A DNA stretch of 64,000 nucleotides from Cyclotella cryptica (GCA_013187285.1 JABMIG010000032.1:620001-684000), one strand, 5' to 3'. Positions 44,237 through 56,969 are shown, numbered from the stretch's first letter. The notes: generated from the letters alone by a model not told the origin. Numbers and translations are program-made.

Positions 44237-47200
44237 TCCTCACTGTTTGGTATGTCTTAAAGTTCCCCTTGAGCTGTCGAAGAAGTGCTGTGATGAAAGA
44301 GGGTTGGAAGTTGATGGTGAGAGGGCCTATGTTTAATGTTCTAAGTTAAACAAATATGTTATTAACAAACTTCCTTTTTAATTCACTGTAGTGCTACAGA
44401 CTTGTTTGTTCATTGGAATGTATTTTCCCAAAGATATCAAGAGATTATCCAAGCCCTTTCGTCGTGATTTGAGAAGAATTAAATTTTGCCAGGAAAGCGT
44501 ATCCGAACCTTCATGTCCTTACAGCTGCCTCCGGTACCAATCAGGTGTCCTACCCTGAAAGAGATTTATGTGTTCGTGGCAGACATGCAATTTTTTCAGT
44601 AGGAAGAAGAGGAAGGAGTTTACTCTGGGCCCTAGCAGAGTGTGATCTTTATCGTGACACTTCATTGTACCAGGTGAGAATTTTTCTCAAAGTCAAATTT
44701 TATTCGAGAAGATCTCATCAAACTTATCTCTGGCTTTTTCTTCATAGATTTGCATTGATCCTTTGCGATTATTCGAACCTGGTAAGCTTGAGTATGCGGA
44801 ACTCAATTCTCTCTTGACGGAAAACTTTGTCTCCATGGCTAAGTCGAAAAAGTTTATCCTGGGTGAAATGTCGGATTATTGTTTTTCGGATGACATCAAT
44901 CACCTCTGCGATGGAAAGAGACTCCCTGTCTGCCAGAATTCGACAAGGTCTGCGAGTATTTTTCTTCCCTGCAGTAATGCAGTAGTGGCATGTCTGATTT
45001 GGAACCACAAACATCTATCAAGGTACTTTGCAATTTACCCGCTTCAGGCTTCTCGAATGGGAAACAATATTCTTTATAATGTGACATTGCGATTGTGTGT
45101 AGAGGAGGGAATTGCATCTGAAAATCTCAAATTTGACAGTCTCACAATTTCATCAGTTTGGAATGAGGTGTCGAGAAATCGACTGGAGGACATGTGCGGA
45201 GTTCACCGTGGGAACTTGAATCTTCTTGATTCAGTATATGGCTTGAAAAATATTGACTATATTTGTTTGAAGGTTTTGGGCTGTCATCATCCTCAGTGTG
45301 AAAATGACATGATGGAGGCGTTTGGTTTGAACATTGGTGGGTTTTTCTTTCCTGTTGATGATGATACATCTGGTCATGTTGGTTTTGGCTTTGAGCCAGA
45401 AAATGAAACATCATCTGAAGATGATAAAAAAGATCTCATTCCATACAAGGGGAAACCAAGGAAGCATCCAGGTGAGTTTCCAAATATATTCATTGTATCT
45501 TGAAAGTACAAAAATCAACAAATTGTTTTTCTCTCCAGCAGTGGACAGTGATTGCGAAAGAGAGGAAGATGGCGATTCTTTATCAGATGGTTCAAATGAA
45601 TTTAATGGCAGCGAGAAATCATTTGTTGATGTTTCTTCACCAGATCATTGTTATGAATTTAACAGCAGCGAGAAATCAGAGGAAGATGAAGCTTCCGACA
45701 GTGATAACAATGACAGCCCTGATGGAGTTGATGAAAGTGATGTGAACACTGTTGGAAGTAGTGTGTCAGGAGATAGCAGCAAGGGAGAGGAAGAAATCGT
45801 TTTGAGCAGTGGTGAAAGTAGTGCTTCAGATGCATTTGCAGATTTGGGAAGGAAGAGTGTGAGAAAGCCTTTGCTTCAAAAATCGGATTCGGAGGAAAGT
45901 GTTTCAAGTAGTGAATCACGCGGAGTGTTCCCTGTGCGAAATCCTGGTGGTATAGCAAATGCTGTGCATGATGATGACGATGTTGTGCCTTTGGAGAGAG
46001 TCAGTCCAGATCTTGGTATGTAGTTTAAGATGAATCTGATTTATGTTATTGTATGAAATTTTAATCTTTTTTTACAGATTGTCTGCCATGTCAAAAATTT
46101 TGTTTTCAGTATTATGACACCACAACATTAAATGCGGACGAAAAGAAGATCTGTGGATTTATTGCAAACCAAAGGAATACTAATGGGTTTGCATTACTTG
46201 ATGTGAGCAGAATACAATTATCAATGCCCAGGAGAATAATTGAGAAAATTACAAAACTTGCAAATGAATTTCTTCTGAAGCCAAAGAAGTTTGAAAAAAA
46301 ATGGGCAACTATTGATGACCTTCATGAATATATAATGAGAAAAGATGAATTAATTGGTGAAGAGTCAAATGTCTTATATGGTGAACTCTTAGAAGGACGA
46401 TTTCAAGGCTGCCAACATTGCAATAATGTTCGTTTGGGATTATGGAGTTGCAATATTGGGATAAGAAATTCTGATGATGTGAAAGTTCTGACATTGCTGA
46501 GCAAAGACTTGGATGAAGCTCTAATTCCAACATTTGCAGATGATAGAAGAAGTTTAGTCAAGAGAATAGGCAAATGTAAATATTTGGATGATATTGTCAT
46601 CTACAATCCACAACATTCAAATTTGAATGATTCTGTCAAATCCAAGCAACCCAAACGAAGATCGGAGGGAATCGTTAAGCAAGGAATTCATGTGTTTAAG
46701 GGGTGTGAAGGAGAAGGTCAAGGAAAGAGAATTATCACTCTTCCAAATTATACATCGTACGGTCGACATCAAGATAATTGGCACGGAAGACCTATGAAAT
46801 TTTCAACATTCATTGCTGGGCTCATTTGTTGGAGAGCATGTTGGAATTATTTGACAGAGGTATCAAGGGAAAGTCCTCCAACACATTGTCAGATGTTGTT
46901 TTACTATGGTGCTCTGAAATCAAAAATGGGCCATCACAGAGACAATTTTAATATTCAATTTATCAAGAATATTCTATCTGACAAAGAAATGGTTTTGGAT
47001 GGGCATCCTTCAGGAGGTGGTGAAAATTCTCAGATAGTTGGTTCCAATGTCTTAGTATTGACAATAGGTAGTCAGCCAATGACATTCCAATTCAAGTTTC
47101 CATGTCCTGAAAACTTCAAGGGTAAGAAGAACACATATATTACCTCACCAAAGCATCAATTCACTTGTGGGAACATGACTATTTCAGTTCTCGATCCGAT

Positions 47201-47405
47201 TGATGATATCATGATGACACATGGTGCGAAATTTGAACACAACACTAAAGTCCATATGAATTGCTGGTACAGAGTAGGATATTGTTTCCGGTGGCTCCAG
47301 TCATACAAAGACTTTTACGAGGATACTTGTACATTAAGATTGGACTCTTCTGCAGTGGATAGGAAGAGATGTGGAAAAATACCGAATCGTGATATATACA
47401 GTTAG
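44226..47405 (+). CDS. Element cargo gene B: unknown N-terminus plus AlkB-like 2OG-Fe(II) dioxygenase domain
   Basis: Five exons: 44226-44316, 44392-44673, 44748-45471, 45539-46015 and 46078-47405, with phases agreeing at every junction. One one-base shift near 44480 breaks exon 2; everything after it is open. The N-terminal part starts with a cysteine pair (CLVC..KKCC) and is otherwise unrecognised. A highly acidic Ser-rich linker (about 45540-45990) follows. The C-terminal 440 residues look like a 2-oxoglutarate/Fe(II) oxygenase. FYYGALKSKMGHHRDNF supplies the HxD motif, MMTHGAKF the distal histidine, and RVGYCFRW the 2OG-binding arginine, as in AlkB (H-x-D..H..R-x5-R). AlkB-type enzymes remove alkyl groups from nucleic acids, and TET/JBP relatives oxidise methyl bases. 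Which applies here is unknown. The ATG overlaps the end of gene A, so a spliced A-B fusion is also possible. Confidence 0.6.
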
Positions 47406-48975
47406 TGCTTATACTTATGTTTTGTTTGGCTTGCATTCGAACTTACGAAACAAATTCAATTTCTTTACAAACAAATTATTTTTGTCATGGGAAAAAAGAA
47501 CAAATCTCTTCATCAATTTTCCAAATTTCTGATGTTGATCATCCTCAATATGATGAATTAATATTGAAATGTTACTTTAAATATCGCTTAATATAATAGT
47601 TCGAATTCCAGGTGGGGGCATTCTTGCAATCAATATATTTGGGACATCATTTTGGCAGATAATCTTGATGCATCGCCTTGGCATATTTCATGTCGATGCG
47701 TATATTTGGAGAGATTATAGGGTTAAAACACTACATTCATTTTTCTTAGTGATAATTGAAGAAAAAAATTATCAGCTTGTTTCATCTAGATGCATATATG
47801 AATTTACTGAATATTTCACATTTTTTTACATTTGAATTTAATACAAAACTGAGCATGCAATATTTACTCCAAACCGGAACGAGCGAGTCATTTCTTCGGC
47901 AATATTGTTTGACCGAAGAAACAAGCACAACTCATTGTGATAGGATCCGTTCATGCTTTTGATGTTGCTGGATTTTCCAAATATGATATAATATTGCTTC
48001 CGACAAACTGATGTTTCTCAATTGGAAAATACTGATTTTGTTATGCAATGCCAATATCAGCAGCAATCTAACTGGAATTGCTTTTAACAGTGAGACATGG
48101 TCATTCTGTTGTTGACTCTCAACCCAAGTGAAAGAAAGTTCTAATTTATTTCGGAAGAAGAGATGTTTGAGACACCAAGTTACGTCATGATGGTGGTATG
48201 AAGACCGCACTTGTTCTTCTGCTCTAATGAAAAATACAGTGAACATGTCTCACTCTTTCCATGACAATAAAATTATGATAAGAAAAACAAAATAAGAATG
48301 AAGCTGGCAACAAAGAGCAAATGCAGTTTGCATCGTTTAGTCTGATTGTCATATATTGATACATATGTCAGTTCAGAATATTCTGTTCAGAATATTATAC
48401 TAAGGAATTCTTTCATCGACTGCTTAATTGCACTGTGATTATACGTGAAAAATTCATTTGGCTTCTTTGAAATATTTTGTGTTAACATTTAATATAAAAA
48501 TGATACGTTCAAACATTTTTCCCTTTGATACACTCTGCAGCTCAAAATGGCTTCTTCAAAATGTTCAGTTCTAAAGTAAAATTTAAAAGGATACGTTGAA
48601 ATTTTTTTGCCTTTCAAGTGAGAAAGATGCTGTAAATTGAAAAATTCAATATGTAAAGGTACAGGTAGAATTTGGCATATAGGTATCTATTTCTTGTAAA
48701 GATACCTTTTATGAAGGGCACACATTTTTTTGAATTTTCCAAGAAATCAGAACGTTGTTTCTCGTTGTTACAAAAAGTGAGAAAAGAATTTCTCATTTCT
48801 TTTTTGTTAAATTTTGAAATTTTTGGAGAAGACGTTGCAGTCTTAGATGTTGCTTCAATTCTTGTTCACCCAAACTCCCTGATCATTGTTGAATATTTTT
48901 CTCAAATGATGTGATCATAATTTTAATTTGGGAATATTATATTGATTCTATTATCAACAAATCAACAAAACAGCC
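47406..48975. other. AT-rich spacer inside the element
   Basis: No gene seen. It separates the dioxygenase gene from the orphan gene at 48976 and must hold the latter's promoter. A minus-strand frame of 104 codons at 47932-48246 has no supporting feature. Confidence 0.45.
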
Positions 48976-49701
48976 ATGGCAAACACAGCAAGCAAAAACA
49001 CGCCACCATCAACTCCTACAAAGGGAAAACCTCCAGCTAAAGCGGCAAGTCCCCCAAGAAAGTCTGCTATAGACCGCAGCCCTCTGAAATCAGTTAAATC
49101 ATCCAAAGACCAGATTGTGCGATACAAGGAAGTTGGAATCGAGGGAGTTTGTCTTGCATTTTGCTACAAACCAGATGGGATTAATCCTTCTTACATTGCC
49201 CCTATCACCCGCTATTTGGATGATTCTGAAGGTGACAAGGCAGCTGGTCACATCATGTTTCTTGCCCAGCTTCGTGATTCTAATGGAGCAAATGTTCCTC
49301 TACAGACTCCGTCAGCCACTGGGAAATTGTATTCTACTGATGTCATTGTCATGTCTATTGATGATCCTAAGTATACCTTCTTTTCGGCAATTGGTGATCT
49401 TGTAAATGTGCTCAATGATGCCGCACGTAACTCTGTAGTGAGACCCCAATGGCAGTATCAAGTCCCCAGTTTTGTCAACAGAGGCAGGGCAACCCCACCA
49501 ACTGTTGTACCATTGAGCAAGTATTTACTCAATGATGATTGCATTAGTTTCATCAAGCGATTCTGGGAAAACTGTGAGAGCAAAGATGCATTAAACAATA
49601 ATGAGCATCGAGATGTTATACTTAAGGAGGTATTTGGCTCTGCTGATGAAGGTTGGCAAGCATTGGAAAACATCTCTGAAGAAGCATATGAACTTTTGTA
49701 A
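48976..49701 (+). CDS. Intact orphan gene C, 241 residues, no known domain
   Basis: One open frame from ATG at 48976 (context GCCATGGC) to TAA at 49701, without introns, unlike genes A and B. The first 45 residues are Pro/Ser/Lys-rich with TP and SP sites (TPPSTPTKGKPPAKAASPPR), like a disordered DNA- or chromatin-binding tail. The remaining 195 residues look globular and end ISEEAYELL. I do not recognise the fold. An AATAAA at about 49870 may be its polyadenylation signal. It converges on the end of the helicase frame, 183 bp away, so it lies at the 3' side of the Helitron protein gene. Lack of breaks while its neighbours have several could mean selection, or just its short length. Confidence 0.65.
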   Translation: MANTASKNTPPSTPTKGKPPAKAASPPRKSAIDRSPLKSVKSSKDQIVRYKEVGIEGVCLAFCYKPDGINPSYIAPITRYLDDSEGDKAAGHIMFLAQLRDSNGANVPLQTPSATGKLYSTDVIVMSIDDPKYTFFSAIGDLVNVLNDAARNSVVRPQWQYQVPSFVNRGRATPPTVVPLSKYLLNDDCISFIKRFWENCESKDALNNNEHRDVILKEVFGSADEGWQALENISEEAYELL

Positions 49702-49884
49702 AGAAGGTGTGTCACAGATATATGTCATGAGTTTTTATCTCTCGTGTGGAGTTACATTACGTGACTGTGATTTGTAGATTGTCAAAATGTGTTTGCAAAA
49801 TTTCTATGTTTCATATTAGTGACTAAATGATTAATTTGGGTAATTTCTTGTACAGTGTCAATATCTGCAATAAAATGAATGGTT

Positions 49885-52411
49885 TTATATTCTTGCTTTA
49901 TCGGGAACTTTTGCAAGCATTCTGTGTTGAAAAGCTACCAAAGCAGGTGGAAGTGTAAATGCCCCTGGTTTGTATATTAATGGTTTGTTCAGAAATAAAC
50001 CTACTCTTGTTCTCACTCTTGACAAAACAGTGTACACCCATCCATGGCCGTAATTCCAATTATTAATGATGAGTTCTTTTTTTGTGATTCCTTGTAATTT
50101 GTGAGCAGTTGTAGCCTCATTCAAATTGATAGGTAATTGTATCATGATCACTTTCTGTTTGTGCTCTCCACTTTTTGATGATTGTCTTTGTCTCATACCT
50201 TTGTCAGGAGGATCAATATCACTTCTGTAGAATGTACAATAATACCTCTTTGGTTTCAGCCTGAATCTTCTTGAGGAAACAATTTTTCTCAATCTTGTTT
50301 GAAACCCATGCAGCTGTGCTTCTTTTCCTTCATTCATTGGATCATGCTGAAGGTCATTTTCTAATGATGAGATCTGTTCTTCAATCTTGATCTGTTCCAT
50401 CTTTTTTGGAAAATGTTCAAACTCAACATAATCCACATCAGTAACATTAATTGTATACACTTTTTTCCCATCGTAATTTTTCCAATTCAAAGGTATGTCT
50501 GTTTTTCTTTTGACCCCAATGACTCTACATAATGTACCATTTCCTCTTCCCTTGATATATCATCATTGTCAATTATCATGCAATGTGCCCCAACATAAAG
50601 TTTTAATGCAGGATCTATATTTTTTGTTGGTCTTTCATATCACTGTCACCACATTTGGCATAAATTTTGTTTCTCAATTCACTTGTCACTCTTACTGGCA
50701 AGCAAGTTTCATTTGCAAAAGTTTTTTGGATTTACGTCGTTTTGGAGCCTTTCTTATATCTGCTTCAATAACAACAGTATGCTCTGGTGGAGGTTCAGAA
50801 CTCTCTGATGATGGGAAATCTTTTATGTGATTTTGGAAAACAGATGCATGAATTGATACTCTTTCTGAGTTTTTCCAACAAGCATATGCAATATCTGCAT
50901 CCTGTTGGATTTCAGGTAGTTGAACCTGCTGGCCAATGACACGTTCATTAATGGCATTGCAGTCTTCTTTTCGTAAACAATCCATCCCACATTCGTTTTA
51001 GGATTCTTCCATATTCAGGGTCATCTTTGAATCTGTGGCTGTTGTTGAGAATGATTGCAACATTTATTGAGTTTTCCCACAGTGATGAATTGGAATACAA
51101 GAGCTGACTCTCTCTAGCTTTCACTGGTGGTATTTGTCGGAAATCGCCACAGAATATTATTGAATATCCTCCAAATATCATATTTGGAGACAATCCCTTC
51201 CCACCGAACATAACCTACGACGGATCATATTTAGACGGGAATTCAGCTTTTCCATCTGGTCACATGTTGAAAATGAGATTTCATCTATAATCAGCATTCG
51301 AACTTGTTCCCAGTTATGAAGCATCTCAGGAGATATATTTTTGACTTTGAATTCAAGTAAGCTGCACTGTGTAAGGTAACGCCTCCAAACAAAGCAGCAG
51401 CACATCCAGTGATGGCTGTAAACAAAAAGTTTTATCACCCCAAAGGATGTCCATTGATTTGCAAAATTGAAAACAAAATTGTTGGGCAACATCAATTGCT
51501 GTACTTTTGCCAGCTCCGGCAGGTCCAGTGACAAACATTAACAATTGCTCCTTGGCACCAAGGTCCTTCAACTTTTGTTCCACTTTCTGCTTTATAAGAG
51601 TTGTTCTTTCATCTCTGAGATCCTCATCACTATCTGCAAATCCTGATGCCATAGATGAAGAGTCCAAACTCTCACGAATCAGATTCAGGAGAAATGAACT
51701 GCAGATGACTTCATAAGCGATATACTGGATTCTGTCCAATGTAATATGCTTTTCTCTTGAAATGCGATTAGCAACTCCTTGCATTGTTGGAATTGAACCT
51801 CTGTTGAAAGTGGAGGAAAATCCAAGCTCTGCCCATTCCCTCTCTTCGAGGATACAATCTTCTTGTGAATCACTATCATCAATCCCTTCTTCTGAATAGT
51901 CAATTCCTTGCGTATCTTCATGTAAGTTATTCCTGATGGTAGCACCACTGATGAAAGCAAGTAGAGTTTTGTATTTACTTGCCCCATGACCAAATACACT
52001 GTTGTCAGTTTGGGCATTCATTGAACCTCTTGCACTCTGTGATGCTTCACTATTGGCGGCAGAGGAAGTATTTCCAGGTAAAAAAATTGAACTTGAATCA
52101 AATGATCTAGTATTGATTGTTTTGTTGCTTGAAAGAAATTCTCCTTTTTTGAGATCATTCAATGATCTTTCAATACATTTCTCATCTTGGTAGAGATCTT
52201 CCTCAAACTCATCCTCATGATATGAATCTACAGAAAGGGCATCATCAAACTCAGAATAATCACTGTCACAAGGGTCAACTCCAGCATGACCATCCATATT
52301 ATCACTTTCTGTTGATTTCGTAGTTGCTTTGATTCTATCAGTAGGAACCTTGCATTTTCTGCACTGTAAATTGTCTTGCATGTTTTGGAGAATTTTTTCC
52401 CACCTTTCCAA
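49885..52411 (-). pseudogene. Helitron PIF1-type helicase portion, several frame breaks
   Basis: The order of helicase motifs on the minus strand is clear. Walker A is FVTGPAGAGKSTAI (about 51520). The TG.AA..G.TLH block lies near 51400 in another frame. Walker B is MLIIDEISF (about 51285). GGYSIIFCGDFRQIPPV lies near 51155, LKLYVGAHCMI near 50610, and the C-terminal AHKLQGITKKE and WVYTVLSRVR near 50070. The stop is at 49885. This is the 5'-3' helicase that unwinds DNA during rolling-circle transposition. An acidic linker (about 52330-51850) separates it from the Rep part. Frames change at least five times (near 52400, 51450, 51370, 51215, 50960 and 50560), mostly at short homopolymers. The final 200 codons are open. 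Confidence 0.85.
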
Positions 52412-54774
52412 AATTTGCTAGAATCAATATTCTCATTCATAGCATGCATAAGTTTATCCCACAAACAAGAATGAGCTTCATGAAGTAAAATCGATTCATT
52501 CCGAAAAGGGTAGAAAAGAATCAATGCAATTTTTGCATAGTTTTCCCTCGATTCGAGGGCCCCTTTGCTTGGTTTATTTTCTGTCAGCTCTAAATCTTCC
52601 AGGTCACATAGCATTCCTTTGGGCATTGATAATTTTGGGATTCTCATCTTTTTGGATTCTCTCATGTAACAGTATCTTCTTCCTGGATGATCTTCTTTGA
52701 ATGCAAATTCACCATCTTGTAGTATTGGCATGCCACTATCATCATTATTGCTCATTCTATTGAAAGATAAAGGAATTCTTTCATACTTCAATGCGAATTC
52801 ATAGAAACTCAAATCTTCCAAACATTCTGGCCTAAACAAGTAATCGTTCACAGAGTAATCTGCCCACATGACCACTTCCCCATTTTCACCCCTATTCTTT
52901 CTTCGAGCACAAAGTCACCTGGAGCTTCTCCTTTTAGCTTATTAATCATTTGTCCAACGAGCAAATCCTGAAAGTCATGTGAAAATGAAAATCTGGAACC
53001 ATTCTCACATAATAGCAGATGTGCCATCGTTGCACTAACAACATCTTGACTCAGGTGAACACTCATCCCAATGAGGAAACGGCACAAACCCTCCCGAAAA
53101 CAGGCATCTTGCTCCATGTTTGGTGTATGTTGCAATCCTTCAGCTACCAACTTTTCCTCTTCTTTCTGAATGCGACGAATGACTTGCTTTCCCACTCTAT
53201 CAAAATCAACACCTCTATCTTCTTTCTGCGTAGATTTGGTGGAGTAATGAACAACATAAAAAAGACACCTGGGACTTCCAACTTGAATGTTGCTATTACA
53301 GCCAAGAGTCTTGGTTATATACTTGCAATGTGTATTCAAAAATTGAGATCCCAAAGATCGCTTGCTTTCCACAGTGTAGGGGTAAATGGTAGTATCACCT
53401 TTCTCCAATGATCTCCAAACAGTTGCCTTTGTTTCATCATCATTGTCTTCTTGAAATGTTGTTTTGTCAATGGCAGGTCTTGGAAATGGGAATCGACACT
53501 CTTTGCCATATTTGAAGCAAGAAGTCCTATGCTTCCAGTCATGCTCATTCATTCTTCTTGTTGCAACTAAATGCCTGAATTCACTGTCAAAAAGAAATCC
53601 TGCTCCTTCTGTGGCTTCATCAATAGGATATCGATATGTCATCAAATCTGATCTTTCTCGAGACAAGGGAAATTCTACACCAATAGGTTCAGCACATCTA
53701 GAATTTTTCATTGACTCCATAGCCATGTTTGTAAGTGTGACCGTCGACAGATGAGTAGTTTCCCCTGATAATCCCTTTTCAGCACACAATTTACACTCCA
53801 TCACATGGCCCTTCAATTCCATCCTATGAGATTCTGATCTGCAATCTCGAAGTGTCTGGGCATCTTTTTCTTGGAACATGTCTGAAATGCAGCCCTGTTG
53901 TTGACATTCTTTGTGAAATACTTCAAGTTCAGGAGAATAGTCATAATCAGAACAGAAGTGTCTGTCAACGAATCCCTCAAGTTCCTTTCTTGCATTTTGG
54001 CGGATCACTGGGTCATTATCAAACAAAGAGTCTTTCAAGTCATCAAATCCTTCCAACCATACTAAACAGTGGCCATGCAACGATCCTCTTCCTTGTTCTT
54101 CACTTCCTCTCACAAAAGCCTTGCATTTGCCATACATTCCTTTACCCTTGCTGCAATTTTTGTTGAAGTCCCATCCTAACAGTTCACACACTACTTGCAT
54201 TGCAGCCTGATAGTCAAGGGAGCAAGCTCCTGGATATTTCGTCCTCTTTTTTTTGTCTTAGCTCAAAATCGGAAATGCAATCAGCTTCATTGCAATCAAC
54301 TGTAGGAATGCCAATTTCCTTTCCTTGGTTAGCATACATGCGCACCCTGAAATTACACTCATCATCCGGAGTAACAGTAAAAAAAATGCTGTGAGGACCA
54401 AAGTAGTCACTGAGTGCATAAACCTTCTTTCTAGCTTCCTTGGCAGCTTCTGCTGTGTGCCCAAGAATTTTGCATGATGTTGTGACAGATTTCAAAAATG
54501 ATGCAGCTGGTGTGTTTATATCAAGAGGTTCACTGTTCTGTTCCCTTCTGTTGAGCTCTTTTGCAGCTTTGTGCACATCACCCACAGACAGCTTTGAAAT
54601 CCGTTCTCCCAGCGCCTGCCCTTGATAGTTCGATCTGCATTTTATGAGTCCAGTGGTATATGATGCATTTCTACACATCAGATGATAACAAACTAAGATG
54701 AAATCTGGTCTCATGAACTGGTTCAAGGAAAGTCTCATGTAGTGCTTCAGACATGCTTCATTGGAAACTTCCAC
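52228..54774 (-). pseudogene. Helitron HUH replication initiator (Rep) portion, frame breaks
   Basis: The frame beginning at 54774 reads CLKHYMRLSLNQFMRPDFIL, then SIFFTVTPDDE. It passes into the Rep core, where EEQGRGSLHGHCLVWLEG (about 54090) carries the metal-binding HxH. Near 53270-53230, LFYVVHYSTKSTQKEDRG carries the two catalytic tyrosines spaced as in Helitron Rep (Y-x3-Y-x2-K). A cysteine set (MECKLCAEKG) precedes the tyrosines. HUH Rep nicks one strand and joins to the 5' end. One-base shifts occur near 54250 (in an A8 run) and 52890 (in a G4 run). The catalytic residues themselves are all retained, so this copy was disabled by indels rather than active-site change. Confidence 0.85.
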
Positions 54775-56969
54775 CTTTCTCTTTTACCCAAATTTGGACA
54801 TCCCGAACCAAATGGAAATTGAATGGGAAAGGCATCTTCTAAATTGATTTCATGTCCTCTCAAGTAGGTACCACCATACATCAACATTGTTGGTGCAGTT
54901 GACTCAAGCATAGCTTGGACGAAATCCTCAGTGCTATCAAACACTGAATTGTCTGTATTTGGATTCTGTGACTCACTTGAAAAGTAATACGTCTTGCCTT
55001 GGATCTGACATTCTAATTCAGGAGCAACCGGATCAGAAGTATTATTTTCATTGTCATCATCTTGCAGTATGATCACAGGATTTGGACATTCATCTGGGGG
55101 CAACACATCACTGTATCCCTTATGACCTGATTCCTTGATGAACCATGTTAAAAGATCCATAAAAGGTCTGTGTCCAATTCAGCTTGCCTTCTTACAACAT
55201 TTTTCTGAGCTGGCGTCATTCTGCCACACAATACCACATAAATGTTTTTCCCCAGTAGAACTCCTGTATTTATGCAGTGCACCTCCTACATGAGATTGAT
55301 CAACGCTGAACATTGAGAAATGCCCTTTCAAAGATTTTTGACTTCCTCCAGTATAGGCATGAATGTATCCAAATGGCCTTACTGGGCTGATTGATCCACA
55401 AAAAAGATCATCCAAATCAATTTCTGCATTAATGCTTCGATTTTTGATATTGCCATTTTTGTCTTGAAAATTGATGACACCAGGAATATGACCTATTGCA
55501 AATCCATTGGCTATTGCAAATTTGGGAGGTTTGTCTTGATCCTTATTTCTCGAACATTTCAGGCTCCTGTAACACGTCTCACAACATTCATACCCTTTCT
55601 GATCTAATCGTGCCCTGGGAGAAAGCAACAAATGCTTCAAATCACAATCCTCAACTTGGTACTGTTTCACCAATTCTGGGTGCATGGGAACACCATCATA
55701 GTACTCTTCATAAGATGAAACTGCTAATTTTGATGAGCTTTCCAACAACGCTTCTTTCTCAACGAATTTGACTTCTTCCAATCCAATGATGAGGTGATCA
55801 CAAATTATGCATACATGTGCACTGTGCCTATTTATATCACCATCTACCGCAGTTGAGAGGCAAATCTTCTCTCTGATCTTCTGAACCGTTTTTTCCATCT
55901 CTGACTCATTCAACTCTCTTGGCAGAAAATTTTCATGGTGTTCTGTGTTCTCTTGATTACTTGTAGGAGTCGGTGAATTTTCACTCCCAGAGCAAGAAAA
56001 TGAACATTCCTGTCCAGAGGCCTTGCTTTCATAGTCATGTTGCATTGGTGTATCATTAACCATTTTTTCATTAAATGTGCTTTCATAATGAGCCTTTCTC
56101 TTCTGACAGATGGATTCTGCCTTGGAATCATATCTAACCTTTCTTTTCTGGCGGACGATATCAGCATTGGTTTCATAGTAGACCTTTCTTTGTAGACAAA
56201 TGGAATCTGCATTGATTTTATACTTTGCCCTCTTCCTCTCACAAATGGCATATTTGTGACTCTTGTAGAAAATGTCATTTTTCTCTTTCTTCAGCAATTT
56301 CTGTTTCTTTGGAGCTTTTTCTTCTTTGAGCTTTTGTCTCTTCTGAACCATTTTTTCCATCTCTGACTCATTCAACTCTCTTGGCAGAAAATTTTCATGG
56401 TGTTCTGTGTTCTCTTGATTACCTGTAGGAGTCGATGAATTTTCACTCCCAGAGCAAGAAAATGAACATTCCTGTCCAGAGGCCTTGCTTTCATAGTCAT
56501 GTTGCATTGGTGTATCATTAACCATTTTTTCATTAAATGTGCTTTCATAATGAGCCTTTCTCTTCTGACAGATGGATTCTGCCTTGGAATCATATCTAAC
56601 CTTTCTTTTCTGGCGGACGATATCAGCATTGGTTTCATAGTAGACCTTTCTTTGTAGACAAATGGAATCTGCATTGATTTTATACTTCGCCCTCTTCCTC
56701 TCACAAATTGCATATTTGTGACTCTTGTAGAAAATGTCATTTTTCTCTTTCTTCAGCAATTTCTGTTTCTTTGGAGCTTTTTCTTCCTTGAGCTTTTGTC
56801 TGTATCTTTCATTTCTTCTTTTCTTCCCATTTTTCATTTTCATTGTTTTGGTTTCCATGCAAAGCTGTTTTGCTCCTTTGTAAAGAGGGTCTACTATACC
56901 TGTACAAGGCATATACAATATGACCAAGTGTAATATGGTTAAAAATCGAACAATGTCATATGTGCTCAC
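54747..56969 (-). pseudogene. Helitron N-terminal portion with internal duplication
   Basis: The frame from 56969 runs to a TGA at 55179-55181, then reopens in the same frame (GHRPFMDLLTWF) and continues to 54747. A one-base shift near 54785 leads into the Rep part (GCPNLGKR..EVSNEACLKHY). The N-terminal section consists of repeated RK-rich 17-18 residue units (SICLQRKVYYETNADIVRQK), common in Helitron proteins of many eukaryotes. It then has a Cys-rich domain (CIICDHL, CCETCYRSLKC), followed by PKFAIANGFAIGHIPG and PVRPFGYIHAYTGG, the conserved pre-Rep block. The likely start is at 56969, or at the later ATG near 56860 (METKTMKMKNGKKRR). Confidence 0.8.
55881..56803 (-). repeat. 462-bp in-frame tandem duplication in the Helitron protein gene
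   Basis: CTGAACC(G/A)TTTTTTCCATC begins at 55881 and recurs at 56343, 462 bp (154 codons) apart. By eye the copies differ at only about half a dozen positions. The reading frame is kept through both copies. Confidence 0.9.

Noticed and set aside
47932-48246. Minus-strand 104-codon frame
   Set aside because: AT-rich stretch, no domain and no matching frame elsewhere in the element; likely chance.
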